Notes: generated by a model not told the origin, from the sequence alone. Positions 33,229-42,819 are shown, numbered from the stretch's first letter. The stretch: DNA of 64,000 nt from Henriciella barbarensis (GCF_003576345.1 NZ_QWGB01000005.1:248001-312000); one strand, 5' to 3'. Translations and numbers: made by a program.

Positions 33229-34070
33229 GCGACGCCAACGAAATCCGCGCCCAGCAGAAATCTCACTGGGACGGCGCAGGCGGCGAAATATGGGTAGACG
33301 CCCAATCGGTCATGGATGCCATGTTCGAGGTTATCGAAAGCCGCCTCGCGGCTAGCGCGGCACGAAGCGGCGCATCCCGCATACTCGACATTGGGTGCGG
33401 AACAGGCGCTGTCACGCTTGCCGCCGCCAGGGCAGCGTCATCGGCGCACCTCACCGGTATCGACATTTCAGGCCCGATGCTCGCCCTCGCCCGCCGCCGC
33501 GCGAGTGCCGCAGGCATGGACGCTGACTTCATCAAGGCTGACGCGGAAGCCCACGATTTTAGCGACAATCGCTTCGGCCTCATGATCTCCCGCTTCGGAG
33601 TCATGTTCTTTGCAGATCCGGTGAAGGCTTTCTCAAATCTCAGATCCGCCGCCGAAGGCGAGGCCGAACTGCACCTCTATGCGTGGCGCAGCCCCGCCGA
33701 CAATCCTTTCATGAGTGCCGGCACACGCGCTGCTGCCCCCTTTCTCGATGAGATGCCAAAGCGCGAAAAGAACGCGCCCGGCCAGTTCGGCTTTGAAGAT
33801 CGTGACTATGTTCACACCATCCTGAAAGATGCGGGATGGACCGGCATAGACATCAAGGCTGAGGATATCCCCTGCAGCTTCCCGGTCGGCGAACTTCCCC
33901 TGTTCCTCGACAGGCTGGGGCCCGTACCCCGCCTCCTCGATATGAACCCGCAAGCCGACCGGGACGCCGTCCGCGCAGCTGTGCGACAGGCGTATGAGGC
34001 TTTCATTGTAGATGATGAAGTGCGTTACACCGCCGGTTGCTGGGCCATCCGGGCCAAAGCACCTGCATGA
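33225..34070 (+). CDS. Class I SAM-dependent methyltransferase
   Basis: The 281-residue protein has the SAM-binding glycine loop RILDIGCGTGAVTLAAA (motif I), LTGIDISGPMLALARRRA (motif II) and GLMISRFGVMFFADP (post-motif II), typical of UbiE/ubiquinone-type or small-molecule methyltransferases. N-terminal QQKSHWDGAGGEIWVDAQ is common in this group. Coupled to the MaoC gene. Substrate unknown. Confidence 0.87.
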   Translation: MSDANEIRAQQKSHWDGAGGEIWVDAQSVMDAMFEVIESRLAASAARSGASRILDIGCGTGAVTLAAARAASSAHLTGIDISGPMLALARRRASAAGMDADFIKADAEAHDFSDNRFGLMISRFGVMFFADPVKAFSNLRSAAEGEAELHLYAWRSPADNPFMSAGTRAAAPFLDEMPKREKNAPGQFGFEDRDYVHTILKDAGWTGIDIKAEDIPCSFPVGELPLFLDRLGPVPRLLDMNPQADRDAVRAAVRQAYEAFIVDDEVRYTAGCWAIRAKAPA

Positions 34071-34146
34071 AGCTCTGAACAGGAACCCGCCCCCCAGCGC
34101 ACGCATTCATGATGGGTAATCACGCTGGGCTAAAGGGGCGCGCACT

Positions 34147-35157
34147 ATCTCTACGCAGATTGCTATCATCGTATTTCTGGCGGCGACCCTCGTCGTCACG
34201 CTGGCGGGCATCCGCATCATCTCTACCGCAGACCGGCTGGCTGACCGTACCGGTCTTGGCGAAGCGGTCTTTGGCGGCGTGCTTCTGGGCGCCAGCACTT
34301 CTCTTTCAGGCATTGTGACATCCCTGACGGCAGCGTCCGCCGGTCTTGCATCGCTCGCTGTCTCCAATGCCGTGGGCGGGATCGCAGCCCAGACCACATT
34401 CCTCGTCATTGCGGACCTCATCTATAAGCGCGTCAATCTCGAGCACGCTGCAGCTGACGCCAACAATATGCTCATGGCCGCCATGCTCGTCCTTCTGATG
34501 AGCCTGCCACTCGCGGCCAATTACGCGCCCGAATATACCCTGTTCGGCATACACCCGGCATCCTTGCTGCTGTTTGCGGTCTACTTCTTCGGCACCCGCG
34601 CAGCCGTCCAGCTGCGCAACAAGCCGATGTGGCGCCCGCGAGAGACCGATGAGACCCGCGAAGACGCACCCGACGAGGAAGAGGCCCAGATTCACAGCCT
34701 GCCTGTGATGATCGCCATCTTCGTCGGCCTCAGCCTCGTTCTCGCTGCCTGCGGTTATGCCATTGCCCAGTCCGGCGCGGTCATCTCTTCCAATCTGGGC
34801 ATTTCGCAGACCATTGTCGGCGCGCTGATGACGGCCATCGCGACCTCCCTGCCAGAACTTGTGACGACGCTCGCCGCTGTGCGCCGGGGTGCGCTTCAGC
34901 TGGCGGTCGGCGGCATCATTGGTGGCAACACCTTCGACGTCCTGTTCCTGTCGCTATCGGACATCGCCTATCGCGATGGCTCGATCTACCACGCGATGAC
35001 GCAGGCCGACGGGCTGATGCTCATCGGTGCAACCGTGATCACCACCATCCTGCTGATGGGCCTCATCCTGAGGGAACGCCGTGGCATCGGCTTCGAAGGC
35101 CTCGGCATCCTCGTGACCTATTTCGGCCTGATGGCCCTGCAGCTCTCGATTAACTAA
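34147..35157 (+). CDS. Sodium:calcium antiporter family membrane protein (probable ATC start)
   Basis: A 336-residue protein if it starts at ATC 34147, with about ten hydrophobic segments. The second alpha repeat is clear (MTAIATSLPELVTTLAAV..GGIIGGNTFDVLF); the first is degenerate (LGASTSLSGIVTSLTAASAG, lacking the PE pair). The reading frame is open upstream to a TAA, and MSTQIAIIVFLAATLVVTLAG would be a natural N-terminus with a membrane helix, but its first codon is ATC, placed eight bases after AAAGGGG. No ATG, GTG or TTG occurs in frame before GTG 34279, which would delete the first helix and part of repeat one. Confidence 0.72.
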   Translation: MSTQIAIIVFLAATLVVTLAGIRIISTADRLADRTGLGEAVFGGVLLGASTSLSGIVTSLTAASAGLASLAVSNAVGGIAAQTTFLVIADLIYKRVNLEHAAADANNMLMAAMLVLLMSLPLAANYAPEYTLFGIHPASLLLFAVYFFGTRAAVQLRNKPMWRPRETDETREDAPDEEEAQIHSLPVMIAIFVGLSLVLAACGYAIAQSGAVISSNLGISQTIVGALMTAIATSLPELVTTLAAVRRGALQLAVGGIIGGNTFDVLFLSLSDIAYRDGSIYHAMTQADGLMLIGATVITTILLMGLILRERRGIGFEGLGILVTYFGLMALQLSIN

Positions 35158-35189
35158 CGCGAAGCGTAGAGGCCGGACCCCTGCCGTCC

Positions 35190-36020
35190 TTACGGTCGCA
35201 GCAGCTCGTTGATGCCGACCTTGCTGCGCGTGCGCTCGTCCACTGTCTTGATAATCACCGCACAGTAGAGGCCTGGACCCTTGCCATCAGCGGCTGGCAT
35301 CGAACCCGGCACGATGACCGAATAAGGCGGCACTTCACCCATCACGACTTCGCCGGTCGTGCGGTGCACGATCTTGGTCGACTGGGACAGGAAGGTGCCC
35401 ATGGCGAGCACAGAGCCTTCGCGCACGATCACGCCTTCGGCCACCTCGGCGCGCGCGCCAATGAAGCAATTGTCCTCGATGATGGTCGGGTTCGCCTGAA
35501 GCGGCTCAAGTACGCCGCCAATACCAGCGCCGCCCGACAGGTGCACATTCTTGCCGATCTGCGCGCAGGAGCCGACCGTCGCCCAGGTATCGACCATGGT
35601 GCCCTCATCGACATAGGCGCCGATGTTCACGAAAGACGGCATCAGCACGACGCCGGAGGCGATGTACGAACCACGGCGCGCAACAGCGTTCGGTACGGCG
35701 CGGAGGCCCGAGGACGCGAAATCATCGCTCGTCCAGCCATCGAACTTGCTCGGCACCTTGTCCCACCAGGTCGAGCCGTCCGGCCCGCCCTTGATCGGAC
35801 CGTTCGCATTGAGGCGGAAAGACAGAAGCACCGCCTTCTTCAGCCATTGATGGACGACCCAGTCGCCATCTGCGCCCTTCTCGGCGACGCGCGCCTTACC
35901 GCTGTCAAGCATGGCAAGCGCCTCTTCGACGGCATCGCGAACCGCGCCTTTCGTGTCGGTCGAGACACCGGCGCGGTCTTCCCAGGCCTGTTCAATCGCG
36001 GTTTCGAGGGCTGCAGTCAT
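35190..36020 (-). CDS. dapD: 2,3,4,5-tetrahydropyridine-2,6-dicarboxylate N-succinyltransferase
   Basis: Lysine/diaminopimelate pathway enzyme using succinyl-CoA. The 276-residue protein has a left-handed beta-helix of hexapeptide repeats ([35 protein letters not shown], key I/V-G pattern; [25 protein letters not shown]). Length and the ending [19 protein letters not shown]-like [20 protein letters not shown] match DapD. In relatives it lies close to argB and the HAD nucleotidase gene; here a 10-kb block separates them. Confidence 0.97.
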   Translation of the reverse strand: MTAALETAIEQAWEDRAGVSTDTKGAVRDAVEEALAMLDSGKARVAEKGADGDWVVHQWLKKAVLLSFRLNANGPIKGGPDGSTWWDKVPSKFDGWTSDDFASSGLRAVPNAVARRGSYIASGVVLMPSFVNIGAYVDEGTMVDTWATVGSCAQIGKNVHLSGGAGIGGVLEPLQANPTIIEDNCFIGARAEVAEGVIVREGSVLAMGTFLSQSTKIVHRTTGEVVMGEVPPYSVIVPGSMPAADGKGPGLYCAVIIKTVDERTRSKVGINELLRP

Positions 36021-36118
36021 GGCGGTCTCCGTCCTGTTCTTATAGCCCGCGTCTTCAAGCGCGATTGAGCCGGATGGGCAAGACCTTCCAGTGTCGCGCT
36101 GTCAGTACGATCAAGCCG

Positions 36119-37243
36119 CTAGCTATCCGCAGGCTCCAGCGGCTCCACCATGCGGAACGTATTGCGCAGATAGGTCACAAAGACGGGGCTGATGCCTTCA
36201 GCTTCCATATGAGCGACCGAGACAGGCGTTTGCGGTGACTTGTAATCCGCATCAGCCTTCACCCGTTTTGGCAGGTCATGGTGCAGGATCGCCGCCCGGC
36301 CGATCATCGCATAGTCGAGCCCAGCCTCCAGCACGTCGCGAATGTCTGCTCCGTCGCGGATCTTGCCGGCCCCGCCAAGGCGCGTGCCATGACGCGGCAG
36401 GTCCACGAAATAGTCGAGCAGGCTCTTGCCCTGCAGCGCCTCATCGTCTGGCAGCTTCTTGTAGTCCCAGAAAGAGATATCGACATAGTCGAGCTGTTCG
36501 CCCGCCATCAGTTCACGGACGAAATCGACATTCTCCGGCAGGCTTAGCCCGAACCGCTCTGGCGAGAGGCGGATACCGACCTGAAAGTCCGGCCCGCACG
36601 CCGCGCGGATACCATCCACGATCTCGCGCGTCAGGCGTGTGCGGTTTTCGACACTGCCGCCATGATCATCAGTGCGCTGATTGGTGTCGACTGACATGAA
36701 TTGCGCAAGGATATAGCCATGCGCGCCGTGAATCTCCACGCCATCGAAACCAGCCGCTTCGGCGCGCTTTGCCGCCGCAATGAAGTCGTCGCGGACGCCA
36801 TCCACCTCGGCGCGCGAAAGGGCCCGCGACCCGGTTTCGGCATGGTCCGAAGGCCCGACGGGCTCCGGCACGGCGGTCTTGTCGGCGCGAATACCCGCAT
36901 GGTGCAGCTGCAGCGACGACACCGCCCCCTTTGCCCGGATGGCATCGGCGAGACGCGTCAGCCCCTCAACATGCTTGTCGTCCCAGCAGCCAAGCTGCCC
37001 TGGAAACCCCTGCCCGGCAGCCTGCACATGCGCTGCCGCCGTCATCACCATGGCAAAGCCGCCATCAGCCCGCATGGTCAGCCAGTGAAACTCTTCATCG
37101 GACAGAACGCCATCGGCATGGCTCTGCTGATTGGTCAGCGGCGCCAGCGTCAGCCTGTTCTTCCAGGCGGGTCCACGGGTAAACGTCAGCGGGGCGAACA
37201 TGTCTTCTACAGCCAAATCAGGCCTCCTCTTCTCGGACGACAT
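36119..37243 (-). CDS. NADH:flavin oxidoreductase, old yellow enzyme family
   Basis: The 374-residue FMN protein has the TIM-barrel pattern RLTLAPLTNQQSHADGVLSDEE, SSLQLHHAGIRAD, FDGVEIHGAHGYILAQFMS, YVDISFWDYKK and YAMIGRAAILHHDLP. These enzymes reduce activated C=C bonds; substrate unknown. The ATG at 37243 is used, but a TTG at 37216 has a much better ribosome site (GAGGAGG six bases upstream), and ATG 37201 is also possible. It is divergent from the glutathione transferase gene. Confidence 0.88.
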   Translation of the reverse strand: MSSEKRRPDLAVEDMFAPLTFTRGPAWKNRLTLAPLTNQQSHADGVLSDEEFHWLTMRADGGFAMVMTAAAHVQAAGQGFPGQLGCWDDKHVEGLTRLADAIRAKGAVSSLQLHHAGIRADKTAVPEPVGPSDHAETGSRALSRAEVDGVRDDFIAAAKRAEAAGFDGVEIHGAHGYILAQFMSVDTNQRTDDHGGSVENRTRLTREIVDGIRAACGPDFQVGIRLSPERFGLSLPENVDFVRELMAGEQLDYVDISFWDYKKLPDDEALQGKSLLDYFVDLPRHGTRLGGAGKIRDGADIRDVLEAGLDYAMIGRAAILHHDLPKRVKADADYKSPQTPVSVAHMEAEGISPVFVTYLRNTFRMVEPLEPADS

Positions 37244-37325
37244 ACACCCTGCAAGCCCCCTTCACGTCCAGCACTAACTTTGCGTCAGCTTGCCAAAACT
37301 GCGACTTCAGGCGAATGCTCAGCGC

Positions 37326-37958
37326 ATGAAACTCTACACCGTCCCCGTCGCGCCCAATCCAACCAAGGTCATGCTCTATCTTGCAGAGCGCGCAGAGGCG
37401 GGGAACGCGCTGCCCATCGAGCAGAAAATCGTGAACACGCTCAAAGGTCGCCAGCGTGAGCCTGAACACCTCGCCCGCAACCCTTTCGGTACACTACCTG
37501 TCCTAGAGCTGGACGACGGGACATATCTGCGCGAGTCGCTCGCCATCATCGACTATCTGGAAAGCAAATATCCAGATGGCGCCCTCGCGCCATCAGACGC
37601 CGAAGCGCGCGCCAAGGCCCGCGACCTCGAACGCATCGTAGAGCTCAAGATCGCCAATCCGCTCGCAATCTATGTACACTACAAGAAGTCCCCGCTTGGT
37701 CTTCCGCCCGACCCTCAGCAGGCCACCGCCATTGAAGCGCAGATTCAGGCGCCACTCGACTTTGTTGAAGAGACACTCGGCGATGGACGTGAGCTGATTG
37801 CAGGCGACAGCGTCTCGACCGCAGACCTGACCCTCGCCTCACACCTGCAATTTGTCCGCTTTATCGACGTCGACGTAATAGGCGAGCGACCAAACCTCCG
37901 CGCCTGGGACACGCGCTACCGCGCCCGCCCGGCCGCGCAATCTGTCCTGAAATGGTGA
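37326..37958 (+). CDS. Glutathione S-transferase family protein
   Basis: A 210-residue protein with thioredoxin-like N-terminal domain (MKLYTVPVAPNPTKVMLYLAER; NPFGTLPVLELDDGTYLRESLAIIDYLE holds the cis-Pro and the ES glutathione motif) and helical C-terminal domain (DSVSTADLTLASHLQF). Probably conjugates or isomerises electrophiles. Its stop overlaps the phosphotransferase start. Confidence 0.9.
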   Translation: MKLYTVPVAPNPTKVMLYLAERAEAGNALPIEQKIVNTLKGRQREPEHLARNPFGTLPVLELDDGTYLRESLAIIDYLESKYPDGALAPSDAEARAKARDLERIVELKIANPLAIYVHYKKSPLGLPPDPQQATAIEAQIQAPLDFVEETLGDGRELIAGDSVSTADLTLASHLQFVRFIDVDVIGERPNLRAWDTRYRARPAAQSVLKW

Positions 37959-38854
37959 ACCCAGGCGCCCAAGATTTCGATACCGGGCTCCATGCCTTCA
38001 TTGCCGAACATCTTCCCGGAACCCAGCTTGAGCGGGTCACCAGACTGACAGGCGGGGTCTCGGCCGATGTCTACAAGCTGGACCTCAACGTGGACGTCGG
38101 CCTGCCCGCCGCGGCCGTTCTGCGTATCCATGGCGCGACCCATTCGGGTCATGACGCAGCAGTTGAGTTCCAGCTTCTTCAATCTGCGCAGGCGGCCGGT
38201 CTTCCAGTCGCCGCGCCCATCGCTCATGACCCGGCGGGCACCACACTCGGCAGACCGTGTCTTCTGATTGCCTATGTCGACGGCTCGACCAGCATACCGC
38301 ACGCTGAAATGCCGGGCAGGCTGGACCAGATGGCCGACCTGATTTCCAGCGTTCACGCCACACCAATCGATGGCTTCCCGCTGCTGCAAGAGCGCATCGA
38401 CCCATTGCCTGACCTGTTCAGCCTCCTGCAGGACCCCGCACTCGAATCAGAATGGCGCCAGCGTCTTTCGCATCTAGGCAGCACTCGCTTCACTGGCACC
38501 CCGGTCCTGCTGCACGGCGACCTCTGGCCCGAAAACCTTATCTGGTCGCAGGGGCGCATCGCAGCCCTGCTCGACTGGGAAGACGCCGCCATCGGGGACC
38601 CCCTCTCAGACGTCGCCTGCACGTGTCTTGAACTTCGCTATGTCTTTGGCCGCGAAGGTCTGGAAGCGTTCAAGGCCGCTTATGCGCGCCGCAACAGGGT
38701 CGACGAAGCCCGCCTGACGCTCTGGCTTGCCTATGTGGCGGCGGGCGCCCTTCGCTTTATGGGCGACTGGAATTTGCCGGCAGCAAGGGAGGCCCGGATG
38801 CGGGCCGAGGCGACAGCGACACTGGACGAAGCAGCCGCAAGCCTCACCGCCTAA
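37952..38854 (+). CDS. Phosphotransferase, aminoglycoside phosphotransferase/choline kinase-like
   Basis: A 300-residue protein of the APH fold: TGGVSADVYKL for the ATP loop, LLHGDLWPENLIW (Brenner-type catalytic HGDxxxxN) and ALLDWEDAAIGDPLSDVACT (metal Asp). In alphaproteobacteria such proteins often occur beside acyl-CoA or xenobiotic catabolism genes and are not drug-resistance enzymes. Overlaps the GST gene by seven bases. The stop overlaps the SDR gene tail to tail. Confidence 0.87.
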   Translation: MVNPGAQDFDTGLHAFIAEHLPGTQLERVTRLTGGVSADVYKLDLNVDVGLPAAAVLRIHGATHSGHDAAVEFQLLQSAQAAGLPVAAPIAHDPAGTTLGRPCLLIAYVDGSTSIPHAEMPGRLDQMADLISSVHATPIDGFPLLQERIDPLPDLFSLLQDPALESEWRQRLSHLGSTRFTGTPVLLHGDLWPENLIWSQGRIAALLDWEDAAIGDPLSDVACTCLELRYVFGREGLEAFKAAYARRNRVDEARLTLWLAYVAAGALRFMGDWNLPAAREARMRAEATATLDEAAASLTA

Positions 38855-39624
38855 TTATTCCACCAGGGCACGTTTTTGAACGGACGGATATCGACCTCAT
38901 GGCTCCAGGCGGAGCGGTGCTGATGCGCGATATGCCAATAGGATTCGGCGAGCTCCCCTGGCAGGATCAGCTCATCCTTGCCGTCGCTCTTTTCAGCTTT
39001 CAGTTCGGCAAACCGTTCAGGTCCGAGCAGCTTGCCGAGCGTATCCGGCGCCTCAACCGGCCCGTCGATCAGGATATGCGCGACATGGATGCCCTTGGGC
39101 GCAAACTCCGCGTTCAGCGTCTGGCACAGCATGCGCCGTCCGCCCATCGCGGCCGCGTGTGAGTGCTGGCCCGCATTGCCGCGCACGGCCGCCGTCGCCG
39201 ACGTCACCAGAAGCGTGCCGGACCCGCGCGCCTCCATCAGCTGAAAAAGCGCCTGTGCCAGCCGAAACAGTCCAAACGTCGCCATCCGCCAGCCAAGCTC
39301 GAACGTTTTAAGCGGCGTATCGCCAAGCGCCCGGTTGCCGATCTGCGCGCCCAGATTGAACAGCGCGACCTCGATCGGCCCGATGTCGCGCTCCACCCGG
39401 AACACGAGATCCTCAATCGCGCCCTCTTCGACCGCATTTAGCAGCATGCCGGTCGCTTCACCGCCGCTGTCTTGTATCTCTGATACAAGCCGGTCCAGCC
39501 CCGCCTCATCCGAGCGCCTGCAGAGCACGGCATGATACCCGCCCGCCGCAAAACGCTGCGCCACATGCCCGCCGATGCCCGCACCTGCCCCTAGGACCAG
39601 AATCACCGGTTTGCGTTCTGCCAT
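38851..39624 (-). CDS. SDR family protein lacking the catalytic Tyr/Lys
   Basis: A 257-residue Rossmann protein: LVLGAGAGIGGHVAQRFAAGG is the GxxxGxG cofactor site and LFNLGAQIGNR the NNAG-like segment. Ser142 (TSATAA) is present, but where YxxxK is expected the sequence reads HSHAAAM (154-160), with neither Tyr nor Lys. It may bind NAD(P) without classical reductase chemistry or use another residue. The ATG at 39624 follows GGAGGAGG; the longer start at 39693 is rejected. Confidence 0.82.
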   Translation of the reverse strand: MAERKPVILVLGAGAGIGGHVAQRFAAGGYHAVLCRRSDEAGLDRLVSEIQDSGGEATGMLLNAVEEGAIEDLVFRVERDIGPIEVALFNLGAQIGNRALGDTPLKTFELGWRMATFGLFRLAQALFQLMEARGSGTLLVTSATAAVRGNAGQHSHAAAMGGRRMLCQTLNAEFAPKGIHVAHILIDGPVEAPDTLGKLLGPERFAELKAEKSDGKDELILPGELAESYWHIAHQHRSAWSHEVDIRPFKNVPWWNN

Positions 39625-39722
39625 CTTCGGCACCTCCTCCGCGTGCTGTAAGCAGGATAGCATCATCCCGCATGGCGGCGAACAGGCTCGCAAATACCGC
39701 GCGCCCTGCCTATCATCGCCCG

Positions 39723-40133
39723 ATGGAAGAGAGAGCCGCCCTCATCGAAGATACGCTCCAGCGCCTCGCCGATGCCGTCGGCGACCCGCAGCCACTCATC
39801 TATGCCCACCTCTTCGATCTGCGCCCGGACTTTGAGCCCATGTTCGATATGGACAGCGATGGCGGTGTCCGCGCTGCGATGTTGGAAACCTGTTTCGATT
39901 GTATTCTCGGACAGGCCGCAGGCAGCCCGTCACCCCGCTTCCACCTCGAAGCCGCTCGCATACAACATGACGGCTATGGCCTCACCGCCGAAGATCTCGA
40001 CCTGATCTTCGCGGCAATACGCGATGTCTGCCGCGATACGCTGGGCGAGGACTGGACCGAAAAAAGGGACGCCGCATGGACGTCCCTTCTCGATGAGCTC
40101 GCGAGGCTCACCCGCGAAACAGCCGACAGTTGA
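39723..40133 (+). CDS. Globin-like protein
   Basis: A 136-residue all-helical protein with a globin pattern: DPQPLIYAHLFDLRPDFEPMFDMD (helices B-C/CD), MLETCFDCILG (E-like), RIQHDGYGLTAEDLDLIF where His82 fits the proximal F8 histidine, and LGEDWTEKRDAAWTSLLDELARL (G-H). Heme binding and an oxygen or NO role are inferred. The start at 39723 gives a compact globin length. It lies between the SDR and the monooxygenase fusion. Confidence 0.7.
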   Translation: MEERAALIEDTLQRLADAVGDPQPLIYAHLFDLRPDFEPMFDMDSDGGVRAAMLETCFDCILGQAAGSPSPRFHLEAARIQHDGYGLTAEDLDLIFAAIRDVCRDTLGEDWTEKRDAAWTSLLDELARLTRETADS

Positions 40134-40166
40134 GGCTGGCAACGCTTTGAGCGGCCAGCGAAGTCC

Positions 40167-42722
40167 CTAAGCAGACACCGCTTCCAGCCGCTGTTTCGCC
40201 TTCGCTGTTTCAAAGCCGGAATAGCCGCTCGCGGCCACCTGGTCGCAGATGATGCGATAGACATCGACGCCCGCGACATATGCCATGAAGGTGCGCGGCT
40301 TGCCCGGCACATTTGCGCCAATGTACCAGCTATTTGCCTGCGGGAAGAGTGTCTGGTTGGCCATCGCCTCATTGTGCTCGGCCCACTCCTCTTCGGCAGC
40401 TTCCGTCGGCTCGATCGTCTCCAGACCGCGCTCGCGCATCCAGCCGATACAGTCGCTCACCCAGTCCACATGCTGCTCGATGGAAACCATCATGTTGGAG
40501 AGGACGGACGGGCTGGATGGTCCGGTAATGGTGAAGAGGTTCGGGAAACCGGCGATCGCGATGCCCAAATAGGTATGCGGCCCGTTCGCCCACTTGTCGC
40601 TGAGCGCCATGCCGCCCTTGCCGCGAATATCGACCTTGAGCAGCGCGCCGGTCATCGCATCGAAGCCGGTCGCGAAGACGATCACGTCGAAATCTTCCTC
40701 GCCCGCGCTCGTCTTGATGCCTTTCGGTGTGACCTTCTCCATCGGCGTCTTGCGAAGGTCCACAAGGGTCACATTATCGCGGTTGAACGTCTCATAGAAA
40801 TTGGTGTCGAGACAGGGCCGCTTCGTGCCGAACGGATAGGAATACGGCGTCAGCGTTTCAGCCAGTTCGGGGTCCTTCACCCGCGCGTTGATCCGCTCGC
40901 GAATGAAGTCGGCGATGATCGCATTGGACTCCTCGTCCGCCAGCGCATCGGCGAACTTGGTCGTCAGGCCCGTCAGGCCCTGCGTCCAGCCTTCTTCGAG
41001 GCGCCGCTGGCGCTCCTCAGGCGGCACCATGGCCGCAGGCTCCAGCTCCCGTTCCGGTCTCGGGATACCGGCAAAATTATACTTCTGCTCCTCGCGGAAG
41101 TCGCGGTAACGTTCTTTCATCTCGGACACTTCCGAGTTTGTCAGCGGGCGGTTCCCCGCCGGGAGCGAATAGGCAGGCGTGCGTTGATAGACCGTCAGCT
41201 GGCTGGCCTGTTCTGCGATGTGCGGAATGGCCTGGATGGCAGAAGAGCCCGTGCCGATAACGGCGACTTTCTTGCCGGTAAAATCGACACCCTCATGCGG
41301 CCAGCGCCCGGTAATATAGGTCGGCCCCTCAAAGCTTTCGGCGCCCTCGATATCGGGCTCTTTCGGCACTGAAAGACAGCCCGTCGCCATGATTAAATAC
41401 TTGGCAGAGATCGCCTCGCCCGTATCGGTATAGATCGTCCAGCGCGACGTATCCTCGTCATAAACGGCGCGCGTCACGCGCGTCTCGAAAGTGATGTCCT
41501 TGCGAAGGTCATAGCGTTTGGCGACATGCTCGGCATAAGACAGGATTTCCGGCTGCGTCGCATAGCGTTCGCTCCAGCTCCACTCCTGCTCCAGCTCCGG
41601 GTCAAAGCCATAGGAATAGCCTAGGCTCTCAATGTCGCAGCGCGCACCCGGATACCGGTTCCAGTACCAGGTCCCGCCAACACCATCACCCGCCTCAACG
41701 ACACGTGTCTTCAGTCCCATCTCGCGCAGGCGTTTGAGCTGGTACATGCCCGCAAAGCCTGCGCCGACGATAACCGCATCGGCCTGCGAATAGCGGCCAA
41801 GATGCTGGTCGATCTGGTCGCCAACATAATCGATGGCCTTCGCCTGCGCCGGAAGAAGCCCCGGCATGGCGAAGAAATTGTGCATCTGCTTGTCGAACTG
41901 TTTGAAGGTGACAGGCACGCCCGCCTTGCGCAGGGCATCGGCATAGGCCTCGCTCTCCTCGCGCAGGATGTCGTATTCTGCCGTCACAACGACAGCTGGC
42001 GGCAGGCCGGACAGGTCACCTGCGTGCAGCGGCGACGCGTCGACATTCTTCCGGTCGGCCTCGTTCGGGGCGTAATGGTCCCAGAACCACTTCATCATCG
42101 GCGTGTTGAGCAGCAGCTGGTTGTCCATGTTCGCGTAAGACGGCCGCGTCATGTCGCAATCGGTCACCGGATAGACCAGCATTTGCAGCGCGATCTTCGG
42201 CGCGCCGGCGGCCTTCGCCTTCTGGCAGACGATCGCCGCCAGATTGCCGCCCGCACTGTCGCCGCCCACCATGATCGGCAGGTCATCCCCGCCCAGCGTT
42301 TTGAGGTTTGCCGCCGTCCAGTTCAGCGCATCCCAAGCATCATTCGCGGCGGTGGGATAGCGGTACTCTGGCGCCTTGCGATAATCGACCAGCAGCACGG
42401 TGCAAGCCGTGCGCTCGGCCAGCTGGCGACCGACACAGTCATACTGGTCGATATTCGACAGGACCCAGCCGCCACCATGATAGAAGACCATCACGCCTTT
42501 CGGCTTGTCGACCGGGCGATGGATGCGTGCGCGGATCTTGTGCCCGTCGCTCGCCGGGATCTCGATGTCGCGGGTCTCGGCCATTTCCGGCCCGTCAGGA
42601 TAGGCGCCCGCCATGCCTTCGCCAATAAGACGCGCGTCCTGCGGGCTCATCTCATACATCGGTGGGCCTTCGGCAGATGCCAGCTGCGCGAGAAGAGCGG
42701 TGGTCGCAATATCCAGTTTCAT
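40167..42722 (-). CDS. Bifunctional protein: HSL-type esterase fused to Baeyer-Villiger monooxygenase
   Basis: An 851-residue fusion. Residues 1-310 are a hormone-sensitive-lipase-type alpha/beta hydrolase: HGGGW (82-86), GDSAGG with Ser156, Asp251 (AEYDIL) and His281 (QMHNFF). Residues 314-851 are a class B flavin monooxygenase: VIVGAGFAGM (FAD), VGGTWYWNRYPGARCD, AVIGTGSSA (NADPH) and QRTPAYSLP. In the Baeyer-Villiger fingerprint F.G...H...W the His is Ile470 (F464, G466, W474 kept). The joint is short, with no stop or frameshift. Such a protein could turn a ketone into an ester and then hydrolyse it. The ATG at 42722 has GGGAG ten bases upstream. Confidence 0.9.
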   Translation of the reverse strand: MKLDIATTALLAQLASAEGPPMYEMSPQDARLIGEGMAGAYPDGPEMAETRDIEIPASDGHKIRARIHRPVDKPKGVMVFYHGGGWVLSNIDQYDCVGRQLAERTACTVLLVDYRKAPEYRYPTAANDAWDALNWTAANLKTLGGDDLPIMVGGDSAGGNLAAIVCQKAKAAGAPKIALQMLVYPVTDCDMTRPSYANMDNQLLLNTPMMKWFWDHYAPNEADRKNVDASPLHAGDLSGLPPAVVVTAEYDILREESEAYADALRKAGVPVTFKQFDKQMHNFFAMPGLLPAQAKAIDYVGDQIDQHLGRYSQADAVIVGAGFAGMYQLKRLREMGLKTRVVEAGDGVGGTWYWNRYPGARCDIESLGYSYGFDPELEQEWSWSERYATQPEILSYAEHVAKRYDLRKDITFETRVTRAVYDEDTSRWTIYTDTGEAISAKYLIMATGCLSVPKEPDIEGAESFEGPTYITGRWPHEGVDFTGKKVAVIGTGSSAIQAIPHIAEQASQLTVYQRTPAYSLPAGNRPLTNSEVSEMKERYRDFREEQKYNFAGIPRPERELEPAAMVPPEERQRRLEEGWTQGLTGLTTKFADALADEESNAIIADFIRERINARVKDPELAETLTPYSYPFGTKRPCLDTNFYETFNRDNVTLVDLRKTPMEKVTPKGIKTSAGEEDFDVIVFATGFDAMTGALLKVDIRGKGGMALSDKWANGPHTYLGIAIAGFPNLFTITGPSSPSVLSNMMVSIEQHVDWVSDCIGWMRERGLETIEPTEAAEEEWAEHNEAMANQTLFPQANSWYIGANVPGKPRTFMAYVAGVDVYRIICDQVAASGYSGFETAKAKQRLEAVSA

Positions 42723-42819
42723 GGCCTGTTTCTCCCTGATCTTTTGCGGCCATGCTCGCGCTTGGAACGCGTTATGGCAATCGCGAACGCAAGGGAAACC
42801 GGCAAGGAGAGTACAGGCC

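Noticed and set aside
37952-38854. Antibiotic resistance phosphotransferase
   Set aside because: The APH fold is widespread among catabolic and housekeeping proteins and the context is metabolic.
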